A stretch of 64,000 bases of DNA from Metaphire vulgaris (GCA_018105865.1 JACLAT010000043.1:1-64000), one strand, 5' to 3'; shown: positions 31,866 to 43,354, numbered from the stretch's first letter. Notes: generated by a model from the letters alone, not told the origin. Numbers and translations: made by a program.

Positions 31866-32229
31866 TGTCTTTAGACGCTGTTGAATCCATTTTCAATGAA
31901 AAGCTGATAATCAACGGTAAATTGATCTTTCTTTGAATCGGAAAAATTGTATAATATAACTTACGGGAATCGTCGAAAATCGCGATTTCGATTATTTCTT
32001 CGACGATTATCGATTATTTCGATTTTTTTAATAATCGTGTCTATTTCGATTTCGGTTTTTCCAAAAATCGCGTTTTCGATTTCGATTTCGTTTAATCGAC
32101 CCACCTCTTTCGTGAATATCTATTCGGATGCTTTTGTTTTTCTGCTTTCTGTTTGGTGCCAAATATCACATCATCCAGTTTTTGTCCGTTTTAATAAAAT
32201 CTTTTGTCAGTTCTGCTTAAGATAGGACC

Positions 32230-33660
32230 TAATAGTTTATCTAATTATTAGGCATATAAAACAGAGAAAGAATGAGAACGTGATGTAAAAGTAATAATAG
32301 CCTATAATAGGACCTATATTAACAATAATAGTATTAATATAAACAATATTAATGACAATGCCTATAATTATAAAAGTTAAAATAAATGGCGGAAACTGAA
32401 ATGCTGCTGGAAAATTTTCATTTATCCTATCTATGCCACTATGATTTATCCACAAGATGATGACTCGATGAGCGGCGCGCATAGATTTATTATAATACAC
32501 CAGATGCCGTCTATCTATGGCAAAGTCAGGCCAAAGTTGAAGCGAGTTTGCATGGATGGTGTGTCAAGAAATGTTTACCCCGCAGATATCTTGAAGACCT
32601 CATAAATCTTTAGCGCTATCATATTTATTTGAGGGCAGCGCCTACTTAGATATGGACGACGTCACCGCTTTTTAATATGGTGTACCATAGTTGCTTTTAA
32701 ATGTGTTCCGTTTGATCTTTTACTCATCTTTTCCACAATTCTTATTCGTGCCAATTGATTTCCGAATATAAATACTATAATCGTATCGTAAAAGTAGATT
32801 TTTATGTCGATTATTAGTTGAGTTTGAAGCCGTTTTGTGCAGTGCTGATTTATACGACTATAAGCCTATGTTACTATGTGACCTATGTCTATGTAATTCT
32901 CGAAGGCTTATTTGCGGCAACGACTGCGCAACGTCGCGGCTATACGCATAAATCAGACGATCAATTACACAATATTTAAACAACTAGTCCACATTAAATA
33001 AGTTAAACGGCTAAACGATATCCGTTCCAACAGTGTAGCAAAATTTTCAAGATTTCAGCGGGGTAAACATTTCTTGACACACCATCAATGCAAACTGGCC
33101 TCACTTTCTGATACCATAGACTCTATCTTGTGATATTAAAGTCTATGGCGGCGCGCTGCATCACGAATATTAATGAGATCGCGAGACCCAAAGAAAAGTA
33201 ATTAGTAATCCATGTTGGTTTCAAATTTCTATCTTCATTCAAATTCTGAAAAGAGAAGAAGAAAGATTCCGCAATTTGGCTGCAATTCCAGTGGAAACAC
33301 GAATCAAAAGCAGACATACAGGCCTCCAGTGAGATACGAAATTCAGGTATTTTATTTAATAATTATATATTCGCTAATTTCATCGTAAAATTGAAATTTC
33401 AGGCATTATAAAGTGGCTTAGCCCGGGTTACAGAATATAAAATGATTAGTAGCCTCTACAGGCTAATTTTTGGTCTGATTCCACAGGGGCCTTAGGGGTG
33501 CGCCTTTAACACTCCACCGATAACATATTTAGGCCTACCCTTGATTTTACACGAATTTCATAACTTTCCGAGGCCATAGTGTCTCTTCGTGATATACTAA
33601 TGTCGAAAATTAAGTATAGAGATGTCGGATCTTTGGAGAATAATTTCCACATTAATGTAG
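32230..33660. other. Intergenic, nothing recognised
   Basis: AT-rich DNA. AAATGTTTACCCCGC at 32569-32583 returns in reverse at 33058-33072 (GCGGGGTAAACATTT), so 32.55-33.08 kb may be a decayed inverted-end element. No genes. Confidence 0.4.
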
Positions 33661-33678
33661 ACTAGAGGACCAAACCAA

Positions 33679-33921
33679 ACCAATTTTGGTACTTGTTCAA
33701 ACCTTGACCAAACCATTTCAGTCTTCGTTTCTGTATTGATTCGAGTATCGTTTCTTTTTGCTCTGTCTTTTCTCTGATCGTTTCATTTCTTATTCTTTGT
33801 CTTCTGCTGACTCCTGTTATTCCTCTTATAACCAAGACAGAGCAAAAAGAAACGATACTCGAATGAATACAGAAACGAAGACTGAAATGGTTTGGTCAAG
33901 GTTTGAACAAGTACCAAAATT
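33679..33921. repeat. Fold-back (inverted) segment of a LINE
   Basis: 33679-33770 is the reverse complement of 33833-33921 around a 62-bp spacer. Both arms and the spacer also match the intact LINE segment at 34160-34290. Confidence 0.85.
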
Positions 33922-34509
33922 CGTATAGCCTACCTAGGATCAGTACTGACAGAAGATGGCCTAAGTGAAGAAGACATAATAAGAAGAATTGGACTAGCAA
34001 GTGCAGCATTTGGAAAACTTCAGAAGATATGGAAAGACAAACAAATATCACTGAAAACAAAACTAAAGCTTTATAATACACTGATCAAACCAATACTATT
34101 ATATGGCTCAGAATGCTGGACTATAAAGAAGAAAGACGAAAGAAGATTAATGACTGCAGAAATGAACTGGTTAAGAGGAATAGCAGGAGTCAGCAGAAGA
34201 CAAAGAATAAGAAATGAAACGATCAGAGAAAAGACAGAGCAAAAAGAAACGATACTCGAATCAATACAGAAACGAAGACTGAAATGGTTTGGTCATGTTG
34301 AAAGAATGAAGGAAGAAAGACTACCAAAGAAAGCACTATACAACTATGTTGAAGGGAAAAGAAGAAAAGGAAGACCAAGAAAAACATGGGTAGAAAACTT
34401 AAAAGAGGATGCAGGAGAAATGCAAATGAACTTCATCCAATTGACCAGAGCAGCAAGAGACAGACAGAAGTGGAAGGAACTCGTTCAGACCCATCGTCCA
34501 ACCCAATAG
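33917..34509 (+). mobile_element. LINE ORF2 C-terminal fragment
   Basis: Reads RIAYLGSVLTEDGLSEEDII, LYNTLIKPILLYGSECWTI, RRLKWFGHVERM and RKGRPRKTWVENL. Open for nearly 200 codons, so recent, but the 5' part is replaced by the fold-back. Confidence 0.85.
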
Positions 34510-34519
34510 GGAAAGACGG

Positions 34520-35470
34520 AAGGAAAGAAAGAAGAGAAGAGAAGAGGGTGTCCAGATGACTTTTTGCTAAAAGAGAACATTCAATGTCATTCATAGCAAA
34601 AAAATAGAGAACACTCTGAACAAAAAAAGAGTACAAACAAATTTTCAAAAATTAATATTAATTTAATAAAATTAATTACTTCAATTCAGTCATTCATTTC
34701 CTCTTCGCCGTCTTCTTCATCATCACTTATGTATTTATCTGATGATTGACACTCTTCAAGAAATCCGCATAAAACCGGTTATCAGAAATTTCAGAATAAA
34801 ATTGTCTTTGAATAATACTTTTAAAAATTACTTGACAAAATTTAAAAGAAAAAAAATATATTACCTCATTTTTCGAAGTTAGACAACATTAATTAGCATT
34901 GGGGTTTTTTAATTTTATGGGAAAAACAGAAATTCACAAAATCAGACATTTCAAATGCTATAAGTCAGATCATGAGATGACATTGAGATCATCTGAAAAC
35001 CGTCACACGTGACGGATAAATACAATAAAAAGTTAAATTAATATTATTTTATAGCGCCTAATTAAATAAATAATTACATTTTTAAATTCATGATTGATAT
35101 ATCATATAATTATATTTTGTAATTTGTTTTTTTTCTTTTAATTTCTTTATTGTTACCAAATTACAGTGAGAATAATTAAAATTAACTTCTACTTAAATTT
35201 ATTTGACTGACAACAAAAAGAGAACAAAAGAGAACTACAGTAAAAAAAGTAAGAGTAAAAATGATCCGACCTAAAAAGAAAACATGTTCTCTTTAATAGA
35301 GATGTTCTGGAAACCCTAAGACTATTGGAAAAACTCAATTAGATTTGCAAATTGAGTCGCATATGTATTCATTTCTTATTGTTTTACAATCCTTTGGCAC
35401 TGAATCTTAATTTGGATTATATTTTTATGCACTCTCGATTCTGGTTTTGTGGTAAGTGTGCAACTGTTGT
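34520..35470. other. Region upstream of the PRDM9-like gene
   Basis: Very AT-rich. No exon upstream of 35477 could be placed: a GTAAGT at 35452 lies only 25 bp before the next acceptor. Promoter elements were not identified. Confidence 0.35.
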
Positions 35471-35476
35471 GTGTAG

Positions 35477-35668
35477 ATATGGCCTTGTTTGACCTTCGGT
35501 CATATGAAGAGTATGAGAAACAGATTGACGAGGCATGCGAGGATGTCAGCAAAACACCGATTGACCTTCGGGAGTATATGTTGGAAGAGGATCTGGCTAA
35601 AATGTGTAACCTGGAAAAGACAGTTTCCACCAATCGACTTAGAAACTACTTGATAATGAAGAAACTTG
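35477..35668 (+). CDS. PRDM9-like exon: KRAB-like segment
   Basis: ATG at 35479 then FDLRSYEEYEKQ … LEEDLAKMCNLEKT … RLRNYLIMKKLG. The second half aligns with the PRDM9 KRAB box pattern (EEW.eM.dwEKTr…vkrNY..L..iGl) though the usual Trp residues are Leu. Ends G|GTAATT, phase 1. Upstream frame is open back to TGA near 35398, so an additional 5' exon is possible. Confidence 0.65.
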
Positions 35669-38600
35669 GTAATTTAATAGAAATAACTATATTTGTTAAC
35701 CTTTGCACATCATGTAGGCCTACTAAGAGCAGATGAAAGCTTAATCATATTTTATGTATTGTTCATCTTCATTACTTCATGGTGATGACCGACCCAATGC
35801 ATGAAATTATGTCTAATTCATAAGATATCTTGGAGTATTTATTGATCCAGATGAACTGTGCATTTCGAAGAGAACACAGATTATTTAGTCACATACATTT
35901 GGTTGACATTTTTATGCTTTAGCATCTAATGTGTGCAGAAGACAAATTTATGGTGATTTCACTTTCAGATGGCTTATAATTTTCTTCTTTATAGAATGAG
36001 ACTATCACTTATTCTCGATGGTAATTATTATAAATGTATGAAAAATTGTCTACTGCCCGAATAGTGGGGATCTTTGCCTTCACTTTATGTACTGCATCGT
36101 TTTTAATACTGTGTTTTTATCATGGCTATTTTTTGACCAATGTTAGTTTTCTTCCTTCTAGAAAACGGACATCGACCATGTTTTCTGACTAGCTGCTGCC
36201 AATAATGAGTTGGCATAGAGTAATTATGATGAAGATAATATTATTATGCATATTTTAATTATTTATATTGAAGATGGAGCCCTGTATTTAAAACATATCT
36301 TTATATTGTTTAAATCAGTATCTACATTATGCCTGCATTTTATAATTACTCAAGACATTCTTGTAAACATTATATCTTATTCAAGTGATATTACTGTGTT
36401 GCTTTCCTTGCAAATGTTTTGTAGGCACAAACATTCGACCCCCAGAGTTTCTAGTTAAGTCACAGCAGCCTAATCGCAGACCTAATATGCCTGAGAAAAG
36501 CACGGATCCTACCTGGAAACCTGGAAAACGAGGGAAGAATTCTAAAAGTACTTAATGCACTATTTGCCATTTTTTCAGTTGTATAGTCTAATTCAAAGTG
36601 GCATTTGGGAGTCAGACGTGTGGGAAAATATTGGCGTTTCCTCATTTCCCCTTCCCCTTACTATTTAAAGAGTGGGCAAGTAAGTTAGTGGTGATCTTAA
36701 ATTTTCTCCTCTCCTACATGATATATCACACAGATCAAGAAAATTAATAGGGCTGTATTTTTATCCAGTAAGCAATATTTCTTTAGCAAAATATTGAGGA
36801 AGCTATCGATAACAAGTCTATTATTTAGTTCCATTCTTTCTTTGTTAGATTGGAAACCCACAGCACGGAACGCCAAGAAAAATGTGAATAATCCTTCTCT
36901 CAGTCAGGTTAAGGCCATCTTCTGTACAATGTCCATATCATAAAGTTAACAGCATTGGTTGGTAGAAAGAATGTGTTGACTTTGATACCGCGACCACCTT
37001 TATTCAATTCGCATCAATTAATGCATTATCAAAAGATAATGAATTTCCAGTACTAATATTAATTAGACAATAGACACATATATTTCAATTCTAAAATTTC
37101 TTTTTGATAATTCATAAATGAATTGCTGATTTATTGAATATTTTTTTGACTTCTCTTCTGTAATGGTGAATGTGGTTCATCTACAGAGAGAGGACGTGGA
37201 ATCTTCTCAGGTGGGGCCAAGTATGTCACAACCTGTTGAACGCAAGTCTTTCTATGAATTTCGACGTGTTGAAGCACGGAGACTCTTATATCGGCTACAA
37301 AATGAGTTGGAATTCATGCTCTTCCTGAAAGAAACTGCTGAAAAGAAAGTGATTGGTTGTGATGAACTTGACTTTCTTGATCCTACAGGTATTGATGTTT
37401 TTAATCATTGGCATTGATGATGATAATTGCAGTAAGCACTAAGCAGATGAAGCATACCTTTGGTATTTTGTTCAATGTTGTTGTAACTACTGTGCTAGGA
37501 TATAAAACGTCTTAGCAAATAATGCAAAGACAAGTTGATCTCCCAAAATGGTGTCTCATAACCCATTGATGATCAAAATATGCATTCTGCTGATATACAA
37601 TTATTAAATTTGGAATCCTGAGAAATTCAGTATCTGAGTTTCAAATACAGGTGATGTCAATTTGACTAAATTGAAGAAGATAATTCGGGAAAAACAACGA
37701 AATGAAGGTCGCAATAGATATCCAAAGAGAAATATCACCAGAATTAATTATTGTGAAGTCAAGGAGTCAGGCAATGATGAATATATTTGTAAGTGCTTAT
37801 GTAACAATTCTGTTTCACAAGAAGTATTGTTGAGCTGCATGCTACCGTAACTTGTACTGTACAGTTGCATTTCACTGCATCTTGAAATTTGTTGAATGAG
37901 CCGCGAATCGAGTCTGATATTTTGACACTTATCTGCTATGATAATCAGTCACATTGGACAAGAACACAGAATACTGCCTGCACCATTGGTTAGATTTTAC
38001 ATCTATAATATTAAGATTCTTATCTGTATGTCTCTCTGTCTGTTACCTTCAAGCGTTCTGATTGGTTGACTATTGGTAGACGGTTTAGACCGTTTAGTCC
38101 TTACGTCGCGATGCGTTGGTGGACGATGTTCGAAGACGACGTTGCTATTGGTAACAATTGTTCGTAGAACCGGTTTAGTCGAGTCATTGCAGCGTCAGAA
38201 GGCTGGGCGTGCGACGACGTTGCTATTGGTAACAATTGTTCGCAGCCTGAGGTAGTTGCGCAATTTTAACGTACATTTTAACGTACACAAAAAATGCGTG
38301 TACAGCGTCACAAATGGTCACAGTTGCGTGATTTTAACGTACATAGGCTTAATTATTACGTGGCGCAGAGCTTGGCTAGGTGGCGATCATTGAAATGTTG
38401 TTCAGCATGAATTCAATGATTGGGTATTAGGTATAGGTATTGGATTAGTATTATCATGCACTGCGAGCGAAGCGAGCATCTTTCTAGTATAAATATAAAT
38501 ACGCTTCATTTAATTATATTTTGAAATTACTTTAATTGCAACATTTTATTTCTGGCTAATTCTACTCATATTTTGATAACTATTCATGATTCCATATTCA

Positions 38601-41117
38601 TTTTCTTCAGGCAATTGTTTTCTTTGTTTATGTTTGTACTTATTATGTGCAGTGTGCACAGAATGTAACAAGAAGCACTTGCATGGACGTTGTCCCGTCC
38701 ATGGATTACCTTGTTTCATTCAAGACAAACAGACCAGTGGCAGACACGCAAGAAATGCGGGACAGCTGAAGGCTCCTAATAATTATGCTGTTTGGACGAC
38801 ACCGGATTGTCTTGAGGTTGCATCTTCAGGCATTTCTGGTGCTGGATATGGAGTGTGGACTCGGCAGACATTTCTAAAGGGAACAATGTTTGGACCATAT
38901 CGAGGGAAGAAGATTTATGAAGAAGTAGTTGCTCATAATTCCAGTTATGCATGGGAGGTAATTGATGAAGTTTTTGGCTGTCTTGAATACTCTTGGAATT
39001 TAGAAATTTTAAATGATTAAACTTGTTTAAAGCAATTTGCATGTCCTACTTTACAATCTAACTACTTATATTCTAAAAGTTTCTTGCTGGAGATATTTTC
39101 TTTCTTTGGAATGAACAGTTCTTGTATATTTTGATTGTGAAGATCTATAATGATGGAAAGTTGGATCATTATATTGATGCTGAAGATCCTTCTCATTCAA
39201 ATTGGATGCGTTATGTCAATTGCTCTTCTTCTGAGTCAACACAAAATGTGAATGCATTGCAGTTCTGTGGGCAAATCTATTACTGTGCCTGCATTGACAT
39301 TCCACCAAATGTAGAGATGTTAACATGGTATGGTGATCATTATGCAGAAGAATTGCAGCTTCTTGAAAGAACATCTAAATCAAGAGGTTTAAAGGAAATC
39401 TTTCAATATTATTTAACTATTTTGATTAAATAGTTAAAATGATTATATAAAAATGATAATTGCTGGGTGAAGAATGACTCAGCTATATCTGCACTGAGTG
39501 AGAAGTTTACCATGTGATATTTTTATCGTTTGTCATATTTATCTCTGGTACAAGTATTACCTATATATGATTGAATGAAATTCATATTCTGAAGTTGTAA
39601 TTGTGATCAGTTTAGACAATATGAAATTCTATTGAATAACATGTATAGGTAGGTCCTATGTCATTTAATTTTCTATCATCCAATTATTGTCTGAATGGTG
39701 AGTGGAGCTGAGAAAATGAGAGAAAAACGAGATGGAATACATGACACTTAGATTTTGCTGATAAACGTCATCAGGGACTAATGATGATGATGATGATGAT
39801 GATGATAATGACGATGCTAGTAAAAACTATAATGAGATTTCAATGTGGTAGGCACAAATTCTGGTTTGGGAGATGCTTCTTTGATTTCAACTTTTATATA
39901 TACATATTATTTTGGTGTTTATATTCCATGTACTGAGCATCTTCAGCAAAATTCTTTTTTTACTTTTTCATGTTGTCATTTCCAGTCGGTCGTGTATTCA
40001 TCAATAAAGCCGACCACAAAGACCTAATTAAAAAGAGTGTAAAGGTTGATGAAATTCCCTCACCTGAGGTAAAAGTAAACTGTGGATTTAAAATATGTCA
40101 AATGGAATCCCGTGATTTCAATGATCTAATTACGTCTGATTATTCTGAAGAAGGAAAAAGGACATCAATGGTTGAAGATAGACAGAAACCGCATCGGTGT
40201 TCACAGTGCAATAAGTCATTTAAAATGAAATCTCATTTGAGAAGACATTTGAGAATTCACACTGAGAGAAACCCTACGAATGTTCTGTGTGTAGGATAAC
40301 GTTTAACCAGTCAGGTCATCGAGATAAACACATGAGAATTCACACTGCAGAAAAGCTGCATAAATGTTCAGTGTGTGCAATGAGGTTTTGTGATGCAAGT
40401 TATATAAAACAACACATGAGAATTCACACTGGAGAGAAACCCTACGATTGTTCTGTTTGTGGAATGAAGTTTCGCAATATCAGCGGTCGAAATCAACACA
40501 TGAGAATTCATACTGGAGAGAAACCCTTCGCATGTTCTGTTTGTGGAAAGAAGTTTCGCAATATGAGCGGTCGAAATGAACACATTAGAATTCACACTGG
40601 AGAGAAACCCTACGAATGTTCCGTTTGTGCGCTGAAATTTAGCCATTCAAATGCTCGAAATCGACATATAAGAATTCATACAGGCGAAAAACCCTACGAA
40701 TGTTCTGTTTGCAGGATGAAGTTTCAGCTGTCGACTGGTCGAAATCGACATATGAGAATTCACACTGGAGAAAAACCCTACGAATGTTCTGTTTGCAGGA
40801 TGAAGTTTCACCTGTCGACTGGTCGAAATCGACATATGAGAATTCACACTGGAGAGAAACCCTACGATTGTTCTGTTTGTGGAATGAAGTTTCGCAATAT
40901 CAGCGGTCGAAATCAACACATGAGAATTCATACTGGAGAGAAACCCTACGCATGTTCTGTTTGTGGAAAGAAGTTTCGCAATATGAGCGGTCGAAATGAA
41001 CACATGAGAATTCACACTGGAGAGAAACCCTACGAATGTTCTGTTTGTTTGCTGAAATTTAGCCATTCAAATGCTCGAAATCGACATATGAGAATTCACA
41101 CTGGAGAAAAACCATAG
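35477..41117 (+). CDS. PRDM9 (Meisetz)-like KRAB/PR-SET/C2H2 gene with frameshift
   Basis: Exons 35477-35668, 36425-36547, 36849-36907, 37187-37388, 37651-37788, 38653-38957, 39119-39386 and 39986-41117; all splice phases agree. Order: KRAB-like segment, RPPEFL motif, basic region, SSXRD-like motif, zinc knuckle, PR/SET, C2H2 array. PRDM9 trimethylates H3K4/K36 in meiotic nuclei and uses its fingers to place recombination hotspots. The three tyrosines reported as important in mouse (Y276, Y341, Y357) are in FGPY, QIYY and GDHY. One base is missing near 40264 after finger 1, so the genomic frame stops at 40297-40299 after 532 residues; ten more fingers follow in another frame. The gene is either newly broken, polymorphic, or the base is an assembly error. 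The isolated post-SET finger of mammalian PRDM9 is not seen. Confidence 0.85.
36425..36547 (+). CDS. PRDM9-like exon: RPPEFL region
   Basis: Acceptor TTTTGTAG, donor A|GTACTT (weak). Encodes TNIRPPEFLVKSQQPN … DPTWKPGKRGKN, which follows the KRAB box in PRDM9 relatives (R.P.Fm … d.eW.P). Confidence 0.65.
36849..36907 (+). CDS. PRDM9-like exon: short basic exon
   Basis: Acceptor CTTTCTTTGTTAG, donor G|GTTAAG. Encodes WKPTARNAKKNVNNPSLSQ. Starts phase 1 and ends phase 0, the only combination that links 36547 to 37187. WKP..RN.KKN echoes WKPGKRGKN of the previous exon. Confidence 0.5.
37187..37388 (+). CDS. PRDM9-like exon: helical region
   Basis: Acceptor CATCTACAG, donor G|GTATTG. Encodes RKSFYEFRRVEARRLLYRLQ and FLKETAEKKVIGCDELDFLD. 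Predicted amphipathic helices; no named domain. Confidence 0.55.
37651..37788 (+). CDS. PRDM9-like exon: SSXRD-like motif
   Basis: Acceptor AATACAG, donor T|GTAAGT, phase 1 at both ends. Encodes NRYPKRNITRINYCEVKESG then NDEYI, matching the PRDM9 stretch 'r.Y.lR.r....YkEv.ep.dDyLy' that precedes the zinc knuckle. The Helitron at 38023-38487 lies in the next intron. Confidence 0.7.
38023..38487 (+). mobile_element. Non-autonomous Helitron-like element
   Basis: Begins TCTGTATGTCTCTCTGTCTG after an A and ends in a GC-rich hairpin GCGAGCGAAGCGAGC followed by CATCTTTCTAG before a T: the A^TC…CTAG^T arrangement of Helitrons. An internal 30-bp sequence (GACGACGTTGCTATTGG…) is repeated at 38136 and 38213. 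No coding. Confidence 0.7.
38653..38957 (+). CDS. PRDM9-like exon: zinc knuckle and first half of PR/SET
   Basis: Acceptor ATTATGTGCAG, donor G|GTAATT (phase 0). Encodes CTECNKKHLHGRCPVHGLP (C2…CH knuckle like PRDM9 CEMC…CAAHGPP), then SSGISGAGYGVWTRQTFLKG and FGPYRGKK, with the first catalytic Tyr in GPY, and NSSYAWE before the donor. Confidence 0.88.
39119..39386 (+). CDS. PRDM9-like exon: second half of PR/SET
   Basis: Acceptor GAATGAACAG, donor G|GTTTAA (weak). Encodes YIDAEDPSHSNWMRYVNCSS, NALQFCGQIYYCACIDIPPN and LTWYGDHYAEEL: the PR/SET core with both remaining catalytic tyrosines. NWMRYVNC is nearly invariant in PRDM9 relatives. Confidence 0.9.
39780..39806 (+). repeat. (GAT)n microsatellite
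   Basis: About 27 bp of ATG/GAT repeats in the last intron of the PRDM9-like gene. Confidence 0.85.
39986..40299 (+). CDS. PRDM9-like last exon up to the genomic stop
   Basis: Acceptor GTCATTTCCAG. Linker of about 60 residues, then HRCSQCNKSFKMKSHLRRHL and RIHT (finger 1, with the normal Leu). The linker to the next finger then reads TERNPTN… because one G is missing from CACTGGAGAG, and a stop follows. Confidence 0.8.
40260..41117 (+). CDS. Frameshifted C2H2 array, ten fingers
   Basis: From CSVCRITF to RIHTGEKP then TAG, 84-bp periodic units of the form CSVC.MKF.......HMRIHTGEKPY. Fingers 2-11 of the gene. Eight of the ten have Arg in place of the core Leu at helix position 4 (SGRN, NARN, TGRN). 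Fingers differ mainly at DNA-contact positions -1, 2, 3 and 6. A five-finger block (NIS, NMS, HSNA, QLST, HLST) is repeated, its last two copies falling in the relic region. Confidence 0.82.
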
Positions 41118-41310
41118 GGATGTTCTGTTTGCAGGATGAAGTTTCACCCGTCGACTGGTCGAAAACGACACATGAGAATTCACACTGGAGAGAAACCCTA
41201 CTAAATTTCTGTTTGTGGGATGAAGTTTCGCCAGTAGAATGGTCGAAATCGACACATGAGAATTCATACTTGAGAAAACCCATTGAATGTCTCACGTGTG
41301 CAGTAAAAAA
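41118..41310 (+). pseudogene. Relic zinc fingers beyond the stop
   Basis: Two more finger units (RMKFHPSTGRKRH and GMKFRQ.NGRNRH) continue in frame after TAG, with TAA, TAG and TGA stops and one Cys lost (ISVC). The array was once longer. Confidence 0.8.
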
Positions 41311-41329
41311 TTTTTTGCTGATTCAATGA

Positions 41330-42766
41330 AAGTTCGAATTGATTAAGTACAATTAAATTAGAAGCTTTAGTTGAGAAGAAATTTGCATCAACTCAATTCT
41401 TTTGTTGAGGTATTGTTTCTGTTTTTTTGCATTGTTTTAGATACACGTGGTTATATCTTCAAGCAAATATTGTATATTAGTTCAGTTTTTCTTAACTATG
41501 GGTTCTCTTACCTCTTGGGGGTACTTGAAGGACGTTGTGGGGTATTGAATAATCCGCAACTAAAGTCAGTCTAGAGACTTTTATTACAAATTATGATGTA
41601 TACTATATAAATGTTGTGGAAATTTTTGTACCAAATTAAAAATTCTAAAGAAAACCCCACTTTCTGGCATATGCACAATCTGACAGATATTCGTTGCAGT
41701 TTATAATTATTTTCAGTTCATAATTGTTTTCATTATGTTCTCTTATACTTGTTTCAGGGGTACGTAATTCTAAAAAGGATAAGAACCACGGCATTAGTTG
41801 GTTATTGTTCACAACTTACATAAGTGTTGTATTGAAATGTTTTATCTTTTGACAATTGTTTACTAGTGTTTTACAGGTTCATTTTGATTTTTGGAGAAGT
41901 CGTTGCAAAATGTTCTGTCACTCAAATGTTTGAATCATCGTTTGGTTGCTTTAATATACGTCGAAAAAACTGTAAGAGGGAGTTGTTTTATTCAGGGCTT
42001 TTCATGCAAACATGTTCTTGAATTAGATCAATGGTCTTGTTGTTCCACTTAATGTGTGCATCTTGCATACTTATTACTTGTTATTTCCTTTAACTAACAA
42101 ATTATTCATCTGTAGTACTTCCGTCACCACCACCATCAGCACCCTTCCCATGATCAGTTTCCTTATTTCTAGCCATTAGTTATATTAGACTTTTAAGTGG
42201 CGCTTTCTAAGCCATTCGTATAACTGTTCTAAATTTTCTGGAAGATATCATTTTCACATTTAAATTCCAATACATAATATAGAGCCATATTAGTGACACT
42301 ATTGAAAATATAAAGATGAGGTTCTCAACGTCACAGTCCTTTCAGATCGCACAGGACGCTCAGCGAAGATCTCTGTTTCTAAGTCAGCCTCTAGCGGGTG
42401 AAGGCTGAGTCGTCCTCAGGCGAGTGAAGCCTGAATCTTCATTATTGCTTCTGTGAGCATCGAAACCGCGTTATTACTTAAGCTTAGATGCTGAAAAGTT
42501 CATAATTGCGTCTCCTATTGCAAAAAATATATAAAATGAATGTATAAAGTATGGAATCTTGGGATCAAATTATCGAAATCTCTATATATAACCATGTCTT
42601 CTTTTGAGTTTGAAATAAAGTCATAGTCAATAAACAAAAACTTCTGTTAGAAATGGAAGGCAACTGGAAATGAGTGTCATGAGTTCGTTTCAATAGCATT
42701 ATGCATTACTAAATACGTCAGAATTGATGAAATAGAAAAAGAAATGTATCTTTGCTTACTTGATCA
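41330..42766. other. Intergenic, mostly unrecognised
   Basis: AT-rich. 42350-42440 (CCTCTAGCGGGTGAAGGCTGAGT and flanks) resembles 47925-47960, so part is a dispersed repeat. No genes. Confidence 0.4.
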
Positions 42767-42838
42767 ATATATAATATAATATAATATAACAAGGTTTAAA
42801 GTGATTCAGTAGGGACTGCCCTGTGTGAGAACCACTGT
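42767..42838 (-). mobile_element. 3' tip of a CR1-like LINE
   Basis: CAAGGTTTAAAGTGATTCAG and GGGACTGCCCTGTGTGAGAA are the reverse complement of the LINE end at 49359-49428, including the (TATAT)n tail. A 5'-truncated copy of only about 70 bp. Confidence 0.85.
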
Positions 42839-43076
42839 AATATATATAATAAAGGTAATATAGGGCCTATATATAATACAAACTTCCCTATTTCTGAAAC
42901 AGAGGCTCAAATCAGTTGGTTCTATTCTCTTTGTAGCATAGTGTAACAGGACAACACCAGATTTGCACACCTTGGAACAGTTGGTTCCTGGAAATACGGT
43001 CAAGTTACTTTCAAGAAAAGACCCCAAAAACCACCAGTACACCAATTATGTTTTTTTTTAAAAAGGTCCTGTGAAG

Positions 43077-43354
43077 CAGTGGCATAGCCAGGGATGCAGG
43101 GTGAGTGGCCGCTATCATGAGGAAATTTTCAGATAAGTGGCACCTTTTCATTTTATGGAAATGCAATAAATTAAAACAAACAAAAATTGTAAAAAGCAAC
43201 AACAAGTTATTGTACCATTGGCTCACAGGAACCTTTTTTACTCATCAAGACTTTTAGAGATGTATGGAGAAAAATTTGATGTGATGGCACCTTTTCTTTT
43301 TGCCTTTTTAACATGCTGACTGTTCCCTGGTGCTAAAACCTGGCTACGCCACCC
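43077..43354. mobile_element. hAT-type MITE, copy B
   Basis: Starts CAGTGGCATAGCCAGG and ends CCTGGCTACGCCAC plus a degraded tip. Flanks CTGTGAAG and CTCTGAAG (7 of 8). Same TIR family as 1744-1933. Confidence 0.65.

Noticed and set aside
40368..41295. Minus-strand frames of 66-139 codons across the finger array
   Set aside because: Shadows of the 84-bp periodic plus-strand fingers.
40287..41310. Regular 84-bp repeats that might suggest a CRISPR-like array
   Set aside because: The repeats translate as C2H2 fingers with TGEKPY linkers and have no spacer structure.
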